Shown in pieces: positions 35,301-47,308 of a stretch of 64,000 bases of DNA (position 1 is its first letter; every line of letters begins with the position of its first letter). Position numbers and translations under genes: made by a program. Location of the stretch: NCBI GenBank assembly GCA_027922465.2, contig BQMF02000179.1:372001-436000 (forward strand). Reading direction: 5' to 3'. The notes beneath the pieces are model-generated. The model was given only the letters and a program-made list of their open reading frames with translations. It did no database searches and was not told the origin of the DNA. The DNA is from Turritopsis dohrnii (taxonomy: Eukaryota; Cnidaria; Hydrozoa; Anthoathecata; Oceaniidae).

Positions 35301-38300
35301 AAGCATACATACACATATATAGCATATGACTGCACAAATGATATCATACCAAGTATGACTTATCAAATGTTTTCTCAGTATAAAAAAGCAAACAAGCAAA
35401 TGATAACTTTTGCTGCTATGGAAACAGACCTCATCTATATAACAAAAATTTCAGCAAACATGTTGGAAGCAAGATAAAACAAAATCAAATAACTTACCAA
35501 AGTGATGCTGTGGGATATAGAGCACTTCAGGTAGTATCCGGAATGCACAAGCTTTACATTGTTTACATCTGTGTCTTTTACCTCAACATCTACATAAAGT
35601 GGGTCCCAACACCACTTCTTTCGTTGAGGAACAACTAAAAGTTCAAAAAGCAGAGAAGATCAGACAAGTACAACTGACAAAAATACCGAAGAGAAATTTC
35701 TTTGCAAAAAAAAAGCCATACAAGATAATTCACAAGAAAGGAATTTTTTGATGAACACTAGCCAAACATCCACTTTGCTCAAACAAAACCAATATGCTGA
35801 AACATTGAACATACAAACCTTTGTATTTTCCTGGTAAGATGTTTGTCAGCACAAAATGCATCTTATTTCCAACATTATCACTCTAAACAGGATGTTATGA
35901 TTTAACGTTATAACGGCCAAGTTCAATTAATGTATTCCAAGAGATTCACTGACCTGAGCATAGTGTTTTTCGTCGGGTTTTTCAGTATGAGTAAGGTAAA
36001 CCACAACATCCTTGCAATCCTCTGAGACAATAAATTATTAAATACTTAATCATGATTATTTCATTAAGATTATTTCCTGTAAGATTAAACAAACTGCCAA
36101 CCAAAAAAAGTGATTTTCAAATAATTGCGTAAATGCAGAAAAATCTCTTAAAATTTGTGGACAAAAGATGGTTAAAACGTAAGAAGTTCAGCTTCATAAA
36201 ATTTCTCAAATAAAAAGAAATTTTTTCGTACCAATGCATTCTACTGTGCCTTTGACATTTGCTCTGAACTGTTTGAATGACACATCGAGGACAGGTGCTG
36301 TGCTGACTACAGCCATATGATAGGAAGGCTGAAGTAAAAAACCATTCTTTTTTTCATCCTCTGTTAACGGAACCTGCAACAAAAATTGAAATCATTTTGA
36401 TATGGATTGATACATCCTTCATTTTAGAAACTTGATGAAGAATACAAGATCCTTAGGTAAAAATTTGAATTAATCTATACAGCACCTCAATTCTGTATTT
36501 TCCAGGTGACACCTTGAAACAATATTTGCCATTCGCATCCGGTAGTGTAGTCCGTACATTTGTGTTAGCATCACCATCTGGATGCAATAGAACTTTATGT
36601 TTGTTGACCTGGAAATAAACAGTAACTATCATAATATCCAATCATTATCAATAAATAAAGTCATTTAGTGTCGTAATTGCTGAAATTCATTGAATTTTTA
36701 ATTCTTATGAAAGTAAAAAGTAAAGAAAAAAGAACAAAAATAAAAAAAAACTGTGGAAAGATTACTACTGATATTCATTAACCAAACAGATCAGACACAA
36801 AATGATAATCCTTTAGTAGTAATGTAGAATGTGTATATTAGTGACAGAACATGTTTAGAATTGCCTGTCTTTATGACAATTTACAGCCATGCATTTATGA
36901 TTTTTATGGCACTCAAACAAGGCCAAAAATACTATGTTTTGAACACCTTTAATTACCTCCGTCGATCCTAATTGGGATTAGTTGCAATATACAATATACA
37001 AACATTGCTACATACCGGGAGTACACCAGTCGGTAAATGAGACACTTCGATTGCCCCACACACGTGATACCTAAAACACAAAAATAAAATTTGGTGAGTC
37101 AGTGACAACCTTGAAGAAAGCACCACTTAATTTCGAGTTCATTCAATGATCACAAATTAAGAAAACACAAAAGATGACAAGTAAGAGCTGAATGTTCAAA
37201 ATAATTTGGTATCAACTAAGATTCGTAACTGTTTAACGATGATGTCTTTTAGAACAGGTGTGTTAGGAGTGATGTGCATTTTTTCGTCATCAAAGAAAAG
37301 GTGTTCTTTCTCAAGCTAGAAGAAAGAAAATGTTACTTTAAGACAGAACAAAGAACAAACCTTATATACACTGAACTTAACGACATAAATTACCTCAACG
37401 ACATAAATTACCTTAAATACATAATGACCAGTAGTGATATTCTCTAAGACATATGTTCCATCGACACTTGTAAATGACTTCCGAATTTCTCCAGTTTCTC
37501 CAACAGTATTTATTAAAACATCTCCAATACCAGTACCCTTTGAAAGAACAAATCTTCAAAACCCATTCACCCTTAAACTCTAACAGGTTAAAATTGAATA
37601 CAACCCAAATATATTTTTTTAAGAAGATGCATAATTATTAGATTATAAAAAAGTTTGAGGAAAAATGAGCTTAAATTCTGGTGATATTAACATTTCAATC
37701 TTGGGGAATTATTGTACCAAAGTTGCTGCGATTACTGTGCATTTATGGAAACATTTTGATTGATAAGGTTGCAAAAAACTGATCAAATTATAAAAATAAT
37801 ATAATTCAGCCACATAATACCAGAGATAATCCTTTTATGGAACAATATCAGCCATTAATAAAGATACGTTAACACATTCATATTGCCATCAGACTGACAA
37901 AAACAAACAAAGAATATATGACATCTGTACCTTTGAATCAACTACTCTTCCCTGGACAGAAAAACCGTAAACTTGAAACGGTGTCTATGAACAAAGAATA
38001 TTATTCAATCATAAAAATACATAACTCGAAGGAGTTAACTCAAGAAAATACATTTTATAACTAAATAAACTAAACACCAATAACAAGAATGGTAAAAGTA
38101 TTTCGAGTGAACCATTCTCCAAACTTATACACCCATATACACCCTGTTATACATAATTGTCATTTCCTCTGTTGACAAACAAATTTTGCTTTTCCTTTAC
38201 CTTAAACTCGATACTTTGATAGTTAACAGTAAATGAAAGCTTCTGTGGTAAAATATCAAAAACAATCCCATTAGCTTCATAATAAGGAATCTAAAAACAG

Positions 38301-41300
38301 AAAGGAGTATCATCAAATAATATTTTTTTTAATATTATTTTTAAAGCATATTAAAACATTGCTCAGGGCTTGCGAAATATTTTTCAGACAGCACTCGCTA
38401 ACGTACAAAGTTTTCCATTATTTTTTACGTTAACGTACAAATAATATGTAACAACTGTACGTAGTTTTTGTTGAAAATAAACCAAGAAGTGAAGAGACAA
38501 AAGAACTATTCTTCAGCTTCATGGTGCTACTATTATTATTTTAAGCGATTACAAGACGGGAGAAGAACGTTTAAATCTTATAAATGCGATAACTTTACCG
38601 AACACAAACAAAATAACAACAACATAATATATTACAAGTGCAGCATTTTAGGAATGTTTTTGGGCATGCCCATGGATATGTCTTGTGCTGTGTGTATTGT
38701 TTAGCCAGAAACAAATCAGAAACATCTTGTTCTATGTTTCCCCATTTACTACCAGTTGGTTTAAAAAAACTTTTGATATTACGCTGACTTAACACCATGT
38801 TGAAAGATTTTTAAATTTCTTTAAAGAATTTTTATGAAAGAAGCATATTTCATTTAAATTCGAATCGAAGCATGGATAGAATTTTAGAGCTACAGTTACA
38901 CGTTGTAAAATGAAGGTTTTTTTTACAAAATCGGCAACCGGTAACAGCAAATGGTATCCCATGTTGTGCTAGGCGTACAAATATTGGTAAAAGTACTGTA
39001 CGCCTAGCATCACACGTACACAAAAACAAGTGACTTTCTTTACGTGGGCGTACAAAAAAGTGAAAGACAGATGTACGCAGCTAAAAGTAGGTGTACGGAC
39101 GAGTCTACGTACACCAATTTGGCAAGCCCTGTGACTGCTAAGGTGTGGTTCCCATGGTGCAATATACTGATCTGAAAAGTATGGTGCATATACATCCAGT
39201 CAAATCTTCAGATAAAAATGCACTAAAGGTTAATTTCTTCTTCTCAATATGTCATAAGTATTCGAATTTAACTTCAGAAGTAAGCATTTCATTGAAAAAA
39301 AGAAATGAAAGAAAGACATAAGATGAAGAAGGGAACAATACTAGAGAAATATTGAACTGTAACTTTCCAATGCCAGCTTAATCTTCAAACTACCCAATGA
39401 GAATATTGTTGAATTATGTCTTAAAGGGAAATTAAGCCTTAAAATTTCTTTTCTGATTTTGAGCATGAAATACTTCATTCATCGTAGAGGAACACCTTTT
39501 TATTTATAAAAGGTATTCCAAATGAAAAAAACTGCTAAAAAAACAACTTAGTTAAATCGCCATTACAGCTTTCGTTATAAATATCATGACGTCACAGAGC
39601 GAATTTCATTTGCAGAAACATCAGACGTAGGAAGCATGACATGTTTTTTACGCCTACGTTCTAAAGATACGAGAAATGGTAGAAAAACAATAAAGACAAC
39701 ACGAAGACATTTATCATTCACCAACATAACAATCTTAAGCATCAAGAAACAGCAAAATGTAAAAAAAATTTATTGTTAGCGATTCAAGAAAAACAAAAAC
39801 AATCATACTTAAGATTTCATTTTTTATACATCTAAAATATACAAATTTGTTCAAAAACTCACTTACACACGTATACCTGCTATAAATCTAAAACAAAAGG
39901 TTTTATATCACAAAGAACACAAGAACTTTCATCAACAAAAACAAAATATTGTAGTTTATGTAATCCTTACAAAAACATCGATCGCGCTGTGACGTCAAAA
40001 TTTCCATCGCAGAGCACTGCAATGGGGTCCGTTGTTAGATACTAAATAACGAAAAACTGAGTATAATTATCATTTAAGATAATTTTTAATGATCACAGAA
40101 GACTAATGAGACCTTTCTGCAGCTAATATCAAAAGTTTTTGATAAAGGCTTAATTTCCCTTTAAGTATATTTTCTTGTTATTTTATCTCCAAAACAACAT
40201 TGTACTTGACCTGCCATAAATATGCTTTCAAAAATTTACCTAAAGTCAGCAAGCATGATCAAGAAGTTTAATCAAACAATATGTTTTGGATGACTAGTTA
40301 GTGTAAATCAAGTCAAATACAGACAAAAGAAACATGTGTGAGCTGAGTAACTATGAATATTTATGTTAATTTTTTCATTAAACATGCATCTTCTTCAGAA
40401 AAAATGAAAATTGTTTTTAACAAGGATTTCATGAAATGTCCATTTTGAAATCTGATTTTTTAAACTAGATGGTTGCAAGCTTTAACGCAGTCTAGATAGC
40501 TGCAAAGGCAACAAAGCTGAAAGAGGTAATATAGAAGGTTCAATATAATAAGCTTAGAACTGATAAGCTTTACTATCAAAAATCAAATGGTGTTACTAAA
40601 ATGTTAATACAATACTTGCTTATGCTGCTACCATAACAATATTGAATAACAATGCAGTACCAGAAAATGGAAAAACAAATTGATTTGATGTTGTTAAGGA
40701 TACTAACACAATATTAATAAGTTAAGATGCACATCATCGTTAAAAGATTTTTAGTTCACAATGAGAACCATGCCTTATGACCGATTAACGAATATGCTTT
40801 ATTCTTCCACCACCAACTGAATTTTTGCTGTTTACTTTTTAACTCGCTGTTAACTTTTACTTTTACGGAAGCTTATGTGCATCGAAGCTTGACTTCTGAT
40901 TTTCTCATTGACAGTTCGGTTTTTGTATTACTTTGATGCATTGATTTTCTCTCGCATTGGTTATCTTAATTCTCCATTTCACTTTCAATAGTCTTGTTTT
41001 TCTTTATTTTCTTTTGCTTAGAAACTTACCAAAACATATGTGCCACTTTTGCTTAGAAACTTACCAAAACATATGTGCCACTTTTGCTTAGAAACTTACC
41101 AAAACATATGTGCCACTTTTGCTTAGAAACTTACCAAAACATATGTGCCACTTTTGCTTAGAAACTTACCAAAACATATGTGCCACTTGGCACAGTTGGA
41201 AGATGAAATGAGCCATCTGATTCTGAGATAGTCCAACAAAGCGCTTCTTCTGATTCTGATTTCTTAATATTCTTTAGAATATCACTAGAAACTGGTTTGC

Positions 41301-44300
41301 AGTTGGTAATATCCTAAAAGAGAGTAGCATTGTATTTTTGTTTGTCTATGATGACCCGTTATTGAATAGGACAATAGGATTCCAACATAGTTGCGAAAGG
41401 TATAAGCAACAGGAGAATGAAGTAAAAACATTTCACTTTAACCACAAACCTGTTTTTTGACTTCTTCAGACAAGAGCACAAAGGATACACCCTGGATGGC
41501 CTCACCACCACTCAGCACGTTACCCTAGAAGACATTATTGAAGCGATTTAGTATTAATGACAGTTTCAAGTGCTTTACTTGCCATGGTTGGATTTTATCA
41601 ACAAGGCGGTTAACACACAGAGATCAGTTTGCATCCAAATAGGTTTATATTTTTTTTAAGGAGATAGAGTAAGGGTGTCGTATCAAAATATGCCAGCTCA
41701 AACACAAGTGTAAACTATTGCACACAATATTTTTTTCTACCTTAAATTATATATAAACTTTTACAAAATTTCAAAAGTGGAGCAACAATGCAAGTTGTAG
41801 TAAGTTGTAGTAATCATCGGAGTTAGAATAATGTTATCATTCTCAAAAGAACATCACTAAAAGTTCTTCTTCATATTCATGATGACCTTAAAAACAGATT
41901 AACAACAATAACCATTTAACTCTGTTGCATTACTTTCAAACAAAAATTTATCAGCAATTAATCCCATGTTCTGTTGTTTTCTTGTATTTAAATGAATCTA
42001 TCTTTGAAGTCAGTTTCACAGATCAAAAATAGAGCATAATAGTGTTGAAAAACGGAATAGCCCACCACAGTTAGAACATCACAACTTCTTCTGCCATTTT
42101 TGTTTTATTTAGGATATACGAAAGAAGTCAAATAACTTGCTAAAAGAGGTAAAGATTTTACCTTGACATCATAACCAGCCACGATCATTTGTTTCTGTAG
42201 AGCAAGATTATCATCAACAACATGAACTTCAACTGCATCCTGTAATGTTATTTAAGTCTTTAATTCTTCTCAATTACGTAAATCAGTAGTTATAGATCGC
42301 GTTGCTTAACTATCACCTACTTTTTTTCAACTTTTAAACTGGCGTATAAAAACATTTTTTTTTTGAGGAAACATTCAGGTTTTGTCATGAGAGGTGTGCA
42401 ATCAGGCAACTGGAAACTCAGATGCTTTTTAATTTCATTGAATAACACAAAAACGAGTCCTGCTGGTACCACTTATGTTTTCGTATTAATAATATATTAT
42501 ATTATTAATATAATAAGTTGAGCATGTTTTTAGAAAGCATCTATGTGCGTGATTAAAAGCGCATCTTAACCAGTTCTAGGAGCATTGTAACAAGCCCTAG
42601 CGCGATCACGCACCTCATAATAAGAAGACTACATAGGAAAAAGTTACTCCATGGGAAAAAACACAAGTCACAGTTAAAATGCTTCATATAGTGTAAAAGT
42701 AAAAGTATAATTGAGTATTAACACGATTTGCAATCAAACCCTGACTCATAATTGAACTTACTTGTTTAAAGATCCAACTTGGATGTTTTGCTTTGACGAC
42801 ATACTTGCCTGGCATCACCTGATCAAAGGCAAATCTAAATGAAAATGTATCAAGCAATATATAGGTTAGTGAGAGTGGCAGTTCAAATTCTGTCTCAATG
42901 AACACATGAGAACCAACTAGTACAGCTGCCAAAATTTTATCATACTTTAGAAGTTATTGCAAGAATGGTTAAAAGAACATCTCGTTAAAATTACTGTTAC
43001 ATTGAAAACAATTCCTTCTAAGTGAACAACAGAGAAATAATAAGAATGTGCAACTTAACAACTTTCATTTTCAAAATACGACCAGCACCATTTTTTATTA
43101 TTTATAAAAAATGTTACCATCCCAAAATCTCAATAATACAAACCAAAAAAACATTAGAGATTGTTAGTTGTATCAGAGAATTTTATTTTCAAACCTTCCT
43201 GTGTCATCTGTGGTGGTTTCTGCTACCTGTTTTGCTTCTAAAAAAAAGAAGATTCAACATCCGCTGACTTTCAACTACCAACCTTGCAACATGTGAATGT
43301 TTCACATCACACATACCTGTGTCCAGAAGATTAACCGCAACCTTGGCAGGACCTGCATCTCTTCCAAAACTCACAACCTGAAACAATTGACGTCATCAAT
43401 CTTTGAACAAAAAAAATATCTCAGTAACTGTTTGGTATAAGCAGATTATACATTTTTTGAAGCACAAACTTTGGACAAAAGCATGTATGAATGGGTTTTT
43501 TGTTCTTCAAATGAAAAAGTAAAGGAATTAATAAATGCGTGAAACAGGGAAACGAAATGATCTCATGATTTATGTGTGATGTTGGTCATTCATGACAACC
43601 CTCTATTTTCCTTATTTGTTCACATACCTTTCCTGAGATGGAAAACCCTACAAATTTGAAATTCAGATCTGCTCCTTTAGAGCATGGATCATTTTCTCCA
43701 TCAATCTGTAATGGAATTTCCAATGGTGCTAATGGAGAAAATGTGAGAAATATAGATTGTGCATTGTATGATGGGTAATCAGGGAAACATATCCAAAAAT
43801 AAAGTCACTAATTTGCCACTTGCAGATTGATGACAAACAGAACATTCTATTTGTGTGCATCGTTATTCCAATTGAATTGAAACAACTGTTGACGAAATTA
43901 AAAGAAAGATACTTACTGAACGTCCAGCCTTCAGGCGGATCAATTCGTAAAACATAATCACCCTGGAAAAAGGAAATAACACAAAATAACATAAACAACA
44001 AGGGCTGCTTCACACACACCTTTACAGAACGATGATCAAAGAGTAATCTTGAGTTTAAAGTCATCTCCTCATCATTATAACAGCCATTCTTCGTGAAGAA
44101 TTAACATAAAACAACATAATTTCTAGTGACAAAATTTACTTTGAAGTGTCCACATAGATCCTGATCTCCAGAACCACACAACTAATAAGTTATGAAAGCA
44201 ATGGAAATATTAGCTAATTGAATGTTAACCTTATCATATACAGCAACAAGAAAGTAACCATTGTTTGGTGCACATTCTACTTGCGATTTAAAAGCACCAT

Positions 44301-44822
44301 GTTTGGTGTACAACTTGACCTAAGAAAATCATATAAACACAAAATTAAAAAGTCATACAGAAACTTTGCTACAACAACAAAAATGAGAACTGTTCTTGTA
44401 AAATCGTGAAATGAAATGATTCACTAGAAAAACTTAAATTGTTTCAAGGCAAACAAAATTGCCATGGATCAATTGATCAATTGACTTGGAGCTCATACAG
44501 ATTTGTAAATGCTATGCCGATGTCCCTAGTTTGAAGACTGTTCTAGTAAACATCACTTAATGTATGTAAATCAATATAAGTAACATTGACTCTGTGACTG
44601 GTTGATTTCCTGGCAGTCTCATTTATTTATTAGAAGAAAATAACAATATAACATATATAACAGAAGAATATAACAGAATAACATATAAACATATAACATA
44701 TAAACCTTGACTTTTTCATAGGGGATTGGTACAGAAGATTGAACAAAGCCACCACAACCAACAATATCTTGAGCTGATGTTGCTCGGACAGATGATAACA
44801 ACAGACTTAGAACCAAAAACAT
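26379..44822 (-). CDS. NOMO: NOMO (nodal modulator), BOS complex subunit, complete, 39 coding exons, 1164 aa
   Basis: ER type I membrane protein with tandem Ig-like beta-sandwich (carboxypeptidase-regulatory-like) repeats; with nicalin and TMEM147 it forms the BOS complex of the multipass translocon. Exons (minus): 44706-44822, 44230-44319, 43917-43962, 43628-43728, 43317-43377, 43195-43222, 42762-42834, 42162-42239, 41450-41524, 41170-41313, 38201-38290, 37931-37984, 37412-37537, 37230-37315, 37016-37070, 36486-36608, 36232-36373, 35954-36021, 35819-35882, 35498-35634, 33555-33639, 33357-33420, 31966-32064, 31636-31731, 31243-31322, 30937-31105, 30780-30816, 30389-30478, 30154-30267, 29815-29877, 29592-29656, 29250-29307, 29031-29114, 28550-28636, 28152-28262, 27716-27811, 26944-27069, 26704-26793, 26379-26501. 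The sum is 3495 nt with phases consistent. Landmarks: signal peptide MFLVLSLLLSSVRATSA then QDIVGCGGFVQSS; VKLYTKHG; LLSLSGGQYRNN; a C-terminal TM helix (VVALPFAVAMVFLAY) and a lysine-rich cytosolic tail (KSAKKKKR). Human NOMO is about 1222 aa. An AG acceptor lies 12 nt before the ATG. Confidence 0.95.
27387..27544. mobile_element. MITE in NOMO intron 36
   Basis: The inverted ends GGGGACAAAAGCAACATTTT (left) and, read from the right end, GGGGACGCGAGCAACATTTT match over about 20 bp with few differences. The interior is packed with TTGCAAC/GTTGC words. 158 bp, non-coding. Confidence 0.7.
32451..32522. repeat. 12-bp tandem repeat, six copies
   Basis: Six consecutive copies of TGGTTATTTTAA in NOMO intron 22, just left of a Harbinger-like remnant. 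Confidence 0.95.
32567..33285 (+). mobile_element. PIF/Harbinger-like remnant in NOMO intron 22
   Basis: The left end GCCCGTGATACACGAGTCGA is followed by ATTAATTGCTTTCGAC; the right end carries the inverse of ATTAATTGCATTCGAC next to GTGATACAC. Between them, a plus-strand frame encodes RANFGVYDTLLSEFRLES, which resembles the 'G-Y--L--ELR--D' N-terminal motif of Harbinger transposases; it follows a short acidic start (MSSDSEDETDYN) broken by a stop. The catalytic part is missing, so this is a non-autonomous or deleted copy. Borders are approximate. Confidence 0.5.
37377..37416. repeat. Two-copy 18-bp duplication of the NOMO exon 13 splice donor
   Basis: On the minus strand GTAATTTATGTCGTTGAG and a second GTAATTTATGTCGTT lie in tandem directly after the exon 13 end (37412). 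The second copy provides another AG|GTAATT donor 18 nt downstream, in frame. Confidence 0.85.
38364..39131. mobile_element. hAT-like non-autonomous element in NOMO intron 10
   Basis: The ends CAGGGCTTGC and GCAAGCCCTG are perfect inverted repeats of the CAGGG hAT style. Flanks ACATTGCT and TGACTGCT agree at five of eight positions, possibly an eroded 8-bp target duplication. A minus-strand frame starting MVLSQRNIKSFFKPTGSKW (38595-38798) resembles the N-terminus of ZMYM/hAT-type transposase ORFs. Inside, GTACGCCTAGC occurs in both orientations. 768 bp. Confidence 0.7.
39420..40165. mobile_element. 746-bp MITE-like element in NOMO intron 10
   Basis: The perfect 19-bp inverted termini CTTAAAGGGAAATTAAGCC (39420) and GGCTTAATTTCCCTTTAAG (ending 40165) bound an AT-rich, non-coding interior with TGACGTCA-type words near both ends. 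It sits a few hundred bp from the hAT-like element in the same 2.9-kb intron. Confidence 0.8.
41011..41189. repeat. 35-bp minisatellite that includes the exon 10 splice donor of NOMO
   Basis: Five copies, at 35-bp spacing, of a unit containing GAAACTTACCAAAACATATG (41021, 41056, 41091, 41126, 41161). On the minus strand each unit is the last 17 nt of exon 10 plus GTAAGTTTCTAAGCAAAA. The copy at 41161 is the donor adjacent to the full exon; the other four are extra donors inside the intron. Confidence 0.97.
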
Positions 44823-44838
44823 GATTGTTTACTTCTAT
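44823..44838 (-). promoter_or_regulatory. AG acceptor just upstream of the NOMO start codon
   Basis: On the minus strand a pyrimidine-rich CTTTTTCTATATAG is followed by 12 nt and then the NOMO ATG. It can be a 5'-UTR intron acceptor or a spliced-leader trans-splice acceptor. Confidence 0.5.
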
Positions 44839-44889
44839 ATAGAAAAAGATATTACACATTCATAGTAAATCTATTTTTTTACAAAATAT

Positions 44890-45655
44890 TGAATTTTTTT
44901 TTTAATTAATCGCTCAATACAAGGTGTAAAACCACTAATGTGTATTGAGGTACAAGGAAGAAAGGTGACGATGAACATTGCATTTAAAGTGTTGAAGATT
45001 ATAATGAGAAGGAAAAACAGACTGTGATAAAGAATTCCTGAGAGGGGAGGAGCGAGGAATGAAACTTTGTTGGTAAAAAGTTTTAGATGACTTTGGGATG
45101 TTGACATTGTGATCATGGCAATTAGATGAATATCTTGTGTTTCGCTTGAAAGTTTTTAATGCAGGGATGAGAGAAGAGAGCTCAGTTGAACATTTTCGTA
45201 AAAGTATTTATAGAAGAGGCAAAGAGACAACACAGATCTGCCATGGGAGAGTGTGTCAAGTTTACTTGCAAGTTTATCACCAATAGCATTACAGATATGT
45301 TTCTGAGTACGATCTAAAAGATTAAGAGAGTCTGAGGGTGCACCACCCCAAATATGGCAGCAATACTCAATACAAGGCCGAATAGTACATTTATAGAGGT
45401 AAAGAATGGCATCAGGGCTGAGGTATGCTCTCACACGAAGAAGGGAGCCTGGCTTAGCAATTGCCTCAATGTAGGAACGCCAGGAGAAATCCTGTGAAAA
45501 AGTGATGCTGAGTAGATGAAAGGAGTTGTTTTCTTCCATTCATGGAAACTGACGTTAAAAACGGATCTTTAGTACGATTTACAGAAAGAAGTTTGGTTTT
45601 TGTGGAATTGAATGTGACCAGCCATTTCTCTCCACACTCAACTAACCCCAAAAAT
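44890..45655 (-). mobile_element. 5'-truncated LINE (CR1/Jockey-like RT C-terminus) upstream of NOMO
   Basis: The minus strand encodes, across a few frameshifts, the end of a LINE polymerase ORF: EKWLVTFNSTKTKLLSVNR, then ITFSQDFSWRSYIEAIAKPG, LSPDAILYLYKCTIRPCIEY, CCHIWGGAPSDSLNLLDRTQ, HGRSVLSLCLFYKYFYE and a PLRNSLSQSVFP block. These match the standard layout after the RT palm (the 'ILYLYKSTIRPCMEYC-H-W' signature). It ends in an A-rich tail near 44890. It occupies the immediate 5' flank of NOMO, about 70 bp from the start codon. Confidence 0.85.
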
Positions 45656-47308
45656 AAAATAGAAGTTTTTTCGATGTCAAATTTTCCCAGAAGAGAGCAA
45701 TGTTTCTCTAAGTGTATTATAGTCTATCTGGTTGCTTTGCTAGATCGTCATCATTCAATCAGCTATATCTGAAAAAGAGAGTAAAACAATATCGAGGCAA
45801 TTTTTTATCTCACAATTATTTTACAAATGGATTCTGTGCTTTGTGTGGTTGAGTGAGTGGTTCTAACTGAAACATTATTCTCAGTGAACTAACAAAAAAA
45901 TCAATATAGGAGGAAATATCAATTTGGAAAACTTAATTCGCAAGTAGTGTCCATTTGTTCAGAAAGTCGTCAAAAATCATCACAAAAACCCAAAAACGCA
46001 ACACCATATCCATCATCATCATCCATTCGCATTTCCTTCTCTCTCCTAATATTATGTATATGATCATGAAATTGAAATCATGAAAATGTTGACTGCTTAA
46101 ATGAGCGAAGCATGTAAAGTATGTAAAGCTGGCCTCACTACAATTAAAATACAACAAACCACCGAAAGGTAAATATTGAGAGCAGGCCAGTAATGTAGTA
46201 TGCGCTGATACCTACCATGTTACTCAATCAAATTTGGTGCTTTTTCTAGCACTGAATATGGTTTTTTATCACGAAAATAAATGCGCACTCTGTCTTTTTG
46301 TCTCCCCCTCCTCCTTTTTTCCTTGCACACCCTCCACGCACAGTGCAAACAACAAAGGGGTAAAGTCTCCAAGTCACTACTGGAACCAAAAGTCCTTTTG
46401 TTTACAATATCTCTCAACATAGTTAGTAAAGCAAAAGTACGCTTTTGTTGGTACAAATAATCGAGACCCAGTCATATTATTGCATCAGTTTAATTTAAAT
46501 ACTGAATTGTGTGGCTGAGTTTCACCTGTAACCTCTTCTTTATACAATTCATGCTTTTACTGTTTTCATGAATTTATCTTAAATCAATATTAAAAGCGTT
46601 GCGGAGTGGGTGCGTGGGGTAAGTCCTGCTCTACAACATGTGATCTAATTTTTCGTCACCTATTTTCGACACGGAATTCGCACATCATTTTCAAAATTAA
46701 AACCCGAAAAAAACTTTTACGTTGGATACTAATCACTTAAAAGTCACTTAATCACTTAATCACTCCATTATAATATAAATAATTCAGCCACAATGCGCAG
46801 TGTTTGAACAGAAATTTATTTTTTATATTTTTTTATATTAGTAATTTATTTTTTCTAGCTCAAATTTCAAGGTTTCCTGGAACAAAACCTTCTGTGTAGA
46901 TTGTCATTTTTTGGATACCAGATCGTTAATACAAAATATCATTAATATTGGTCTCAACGATGTGGATGATCGGGGATTGACAGTTTCACTTTCAATGATA
47001 TCTTCTAATAAAAAAAAACTTGCAATTGAGAATTCTTCTGTAGAACTTTGGTGATCAGTAACATATCTTGTTTCGTTGTGAAAGGTACTTAACTTGTGTG
47101 AAAATGAATTCTTTATCCTGGTCATCGTCTCTCTCACTTTATTTATTTTTCTATCAATCACAATATCGAATAGGTGTCCATCCTCCAAACAGAAGTAAAC
47201 TTCCGAATTCCAAAAGTTTGCCTGTCTTCTTGTTGTTAATAGAAACACGAACTCCACCGATAACACAAAACATGGACAGTTTCCCTTTTCCACTTTTCAC
47301 TAAAAAGT
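45656..47308. other. Intergenic; one unidentified ORF
   Basis: AT-rich sequence without a clear gene. The minus frame 46904-47293 (129 codons) includes SEVYFCLEDGHLFDIVID and KVRETMTRIKNSFSHKL and looks more protein-like than its neighbours, but has no recognised domain. It directly adjoins the pogo-like element at 47309 and may be transposon- or host-derived. Confidence 0.3.

Noticed and set aside
35199..35399. 66-aa minus ORF and CATACATA-rich tract in NOMO intron 20
   Set aside because: Simple (CATA)n-type sequence giving a chance frame.
44140..44185. Exon-like block on the minus strand (CGSGDQDLCGHFK) with AG and GTAAAT borders between NOMO exons 2 and 3
   Set aside because: NOMO exons 2 and 3 join cleanly (YDK to GDYVLRIDPP) as in the family, and including this block would add sequence with no counterpart.
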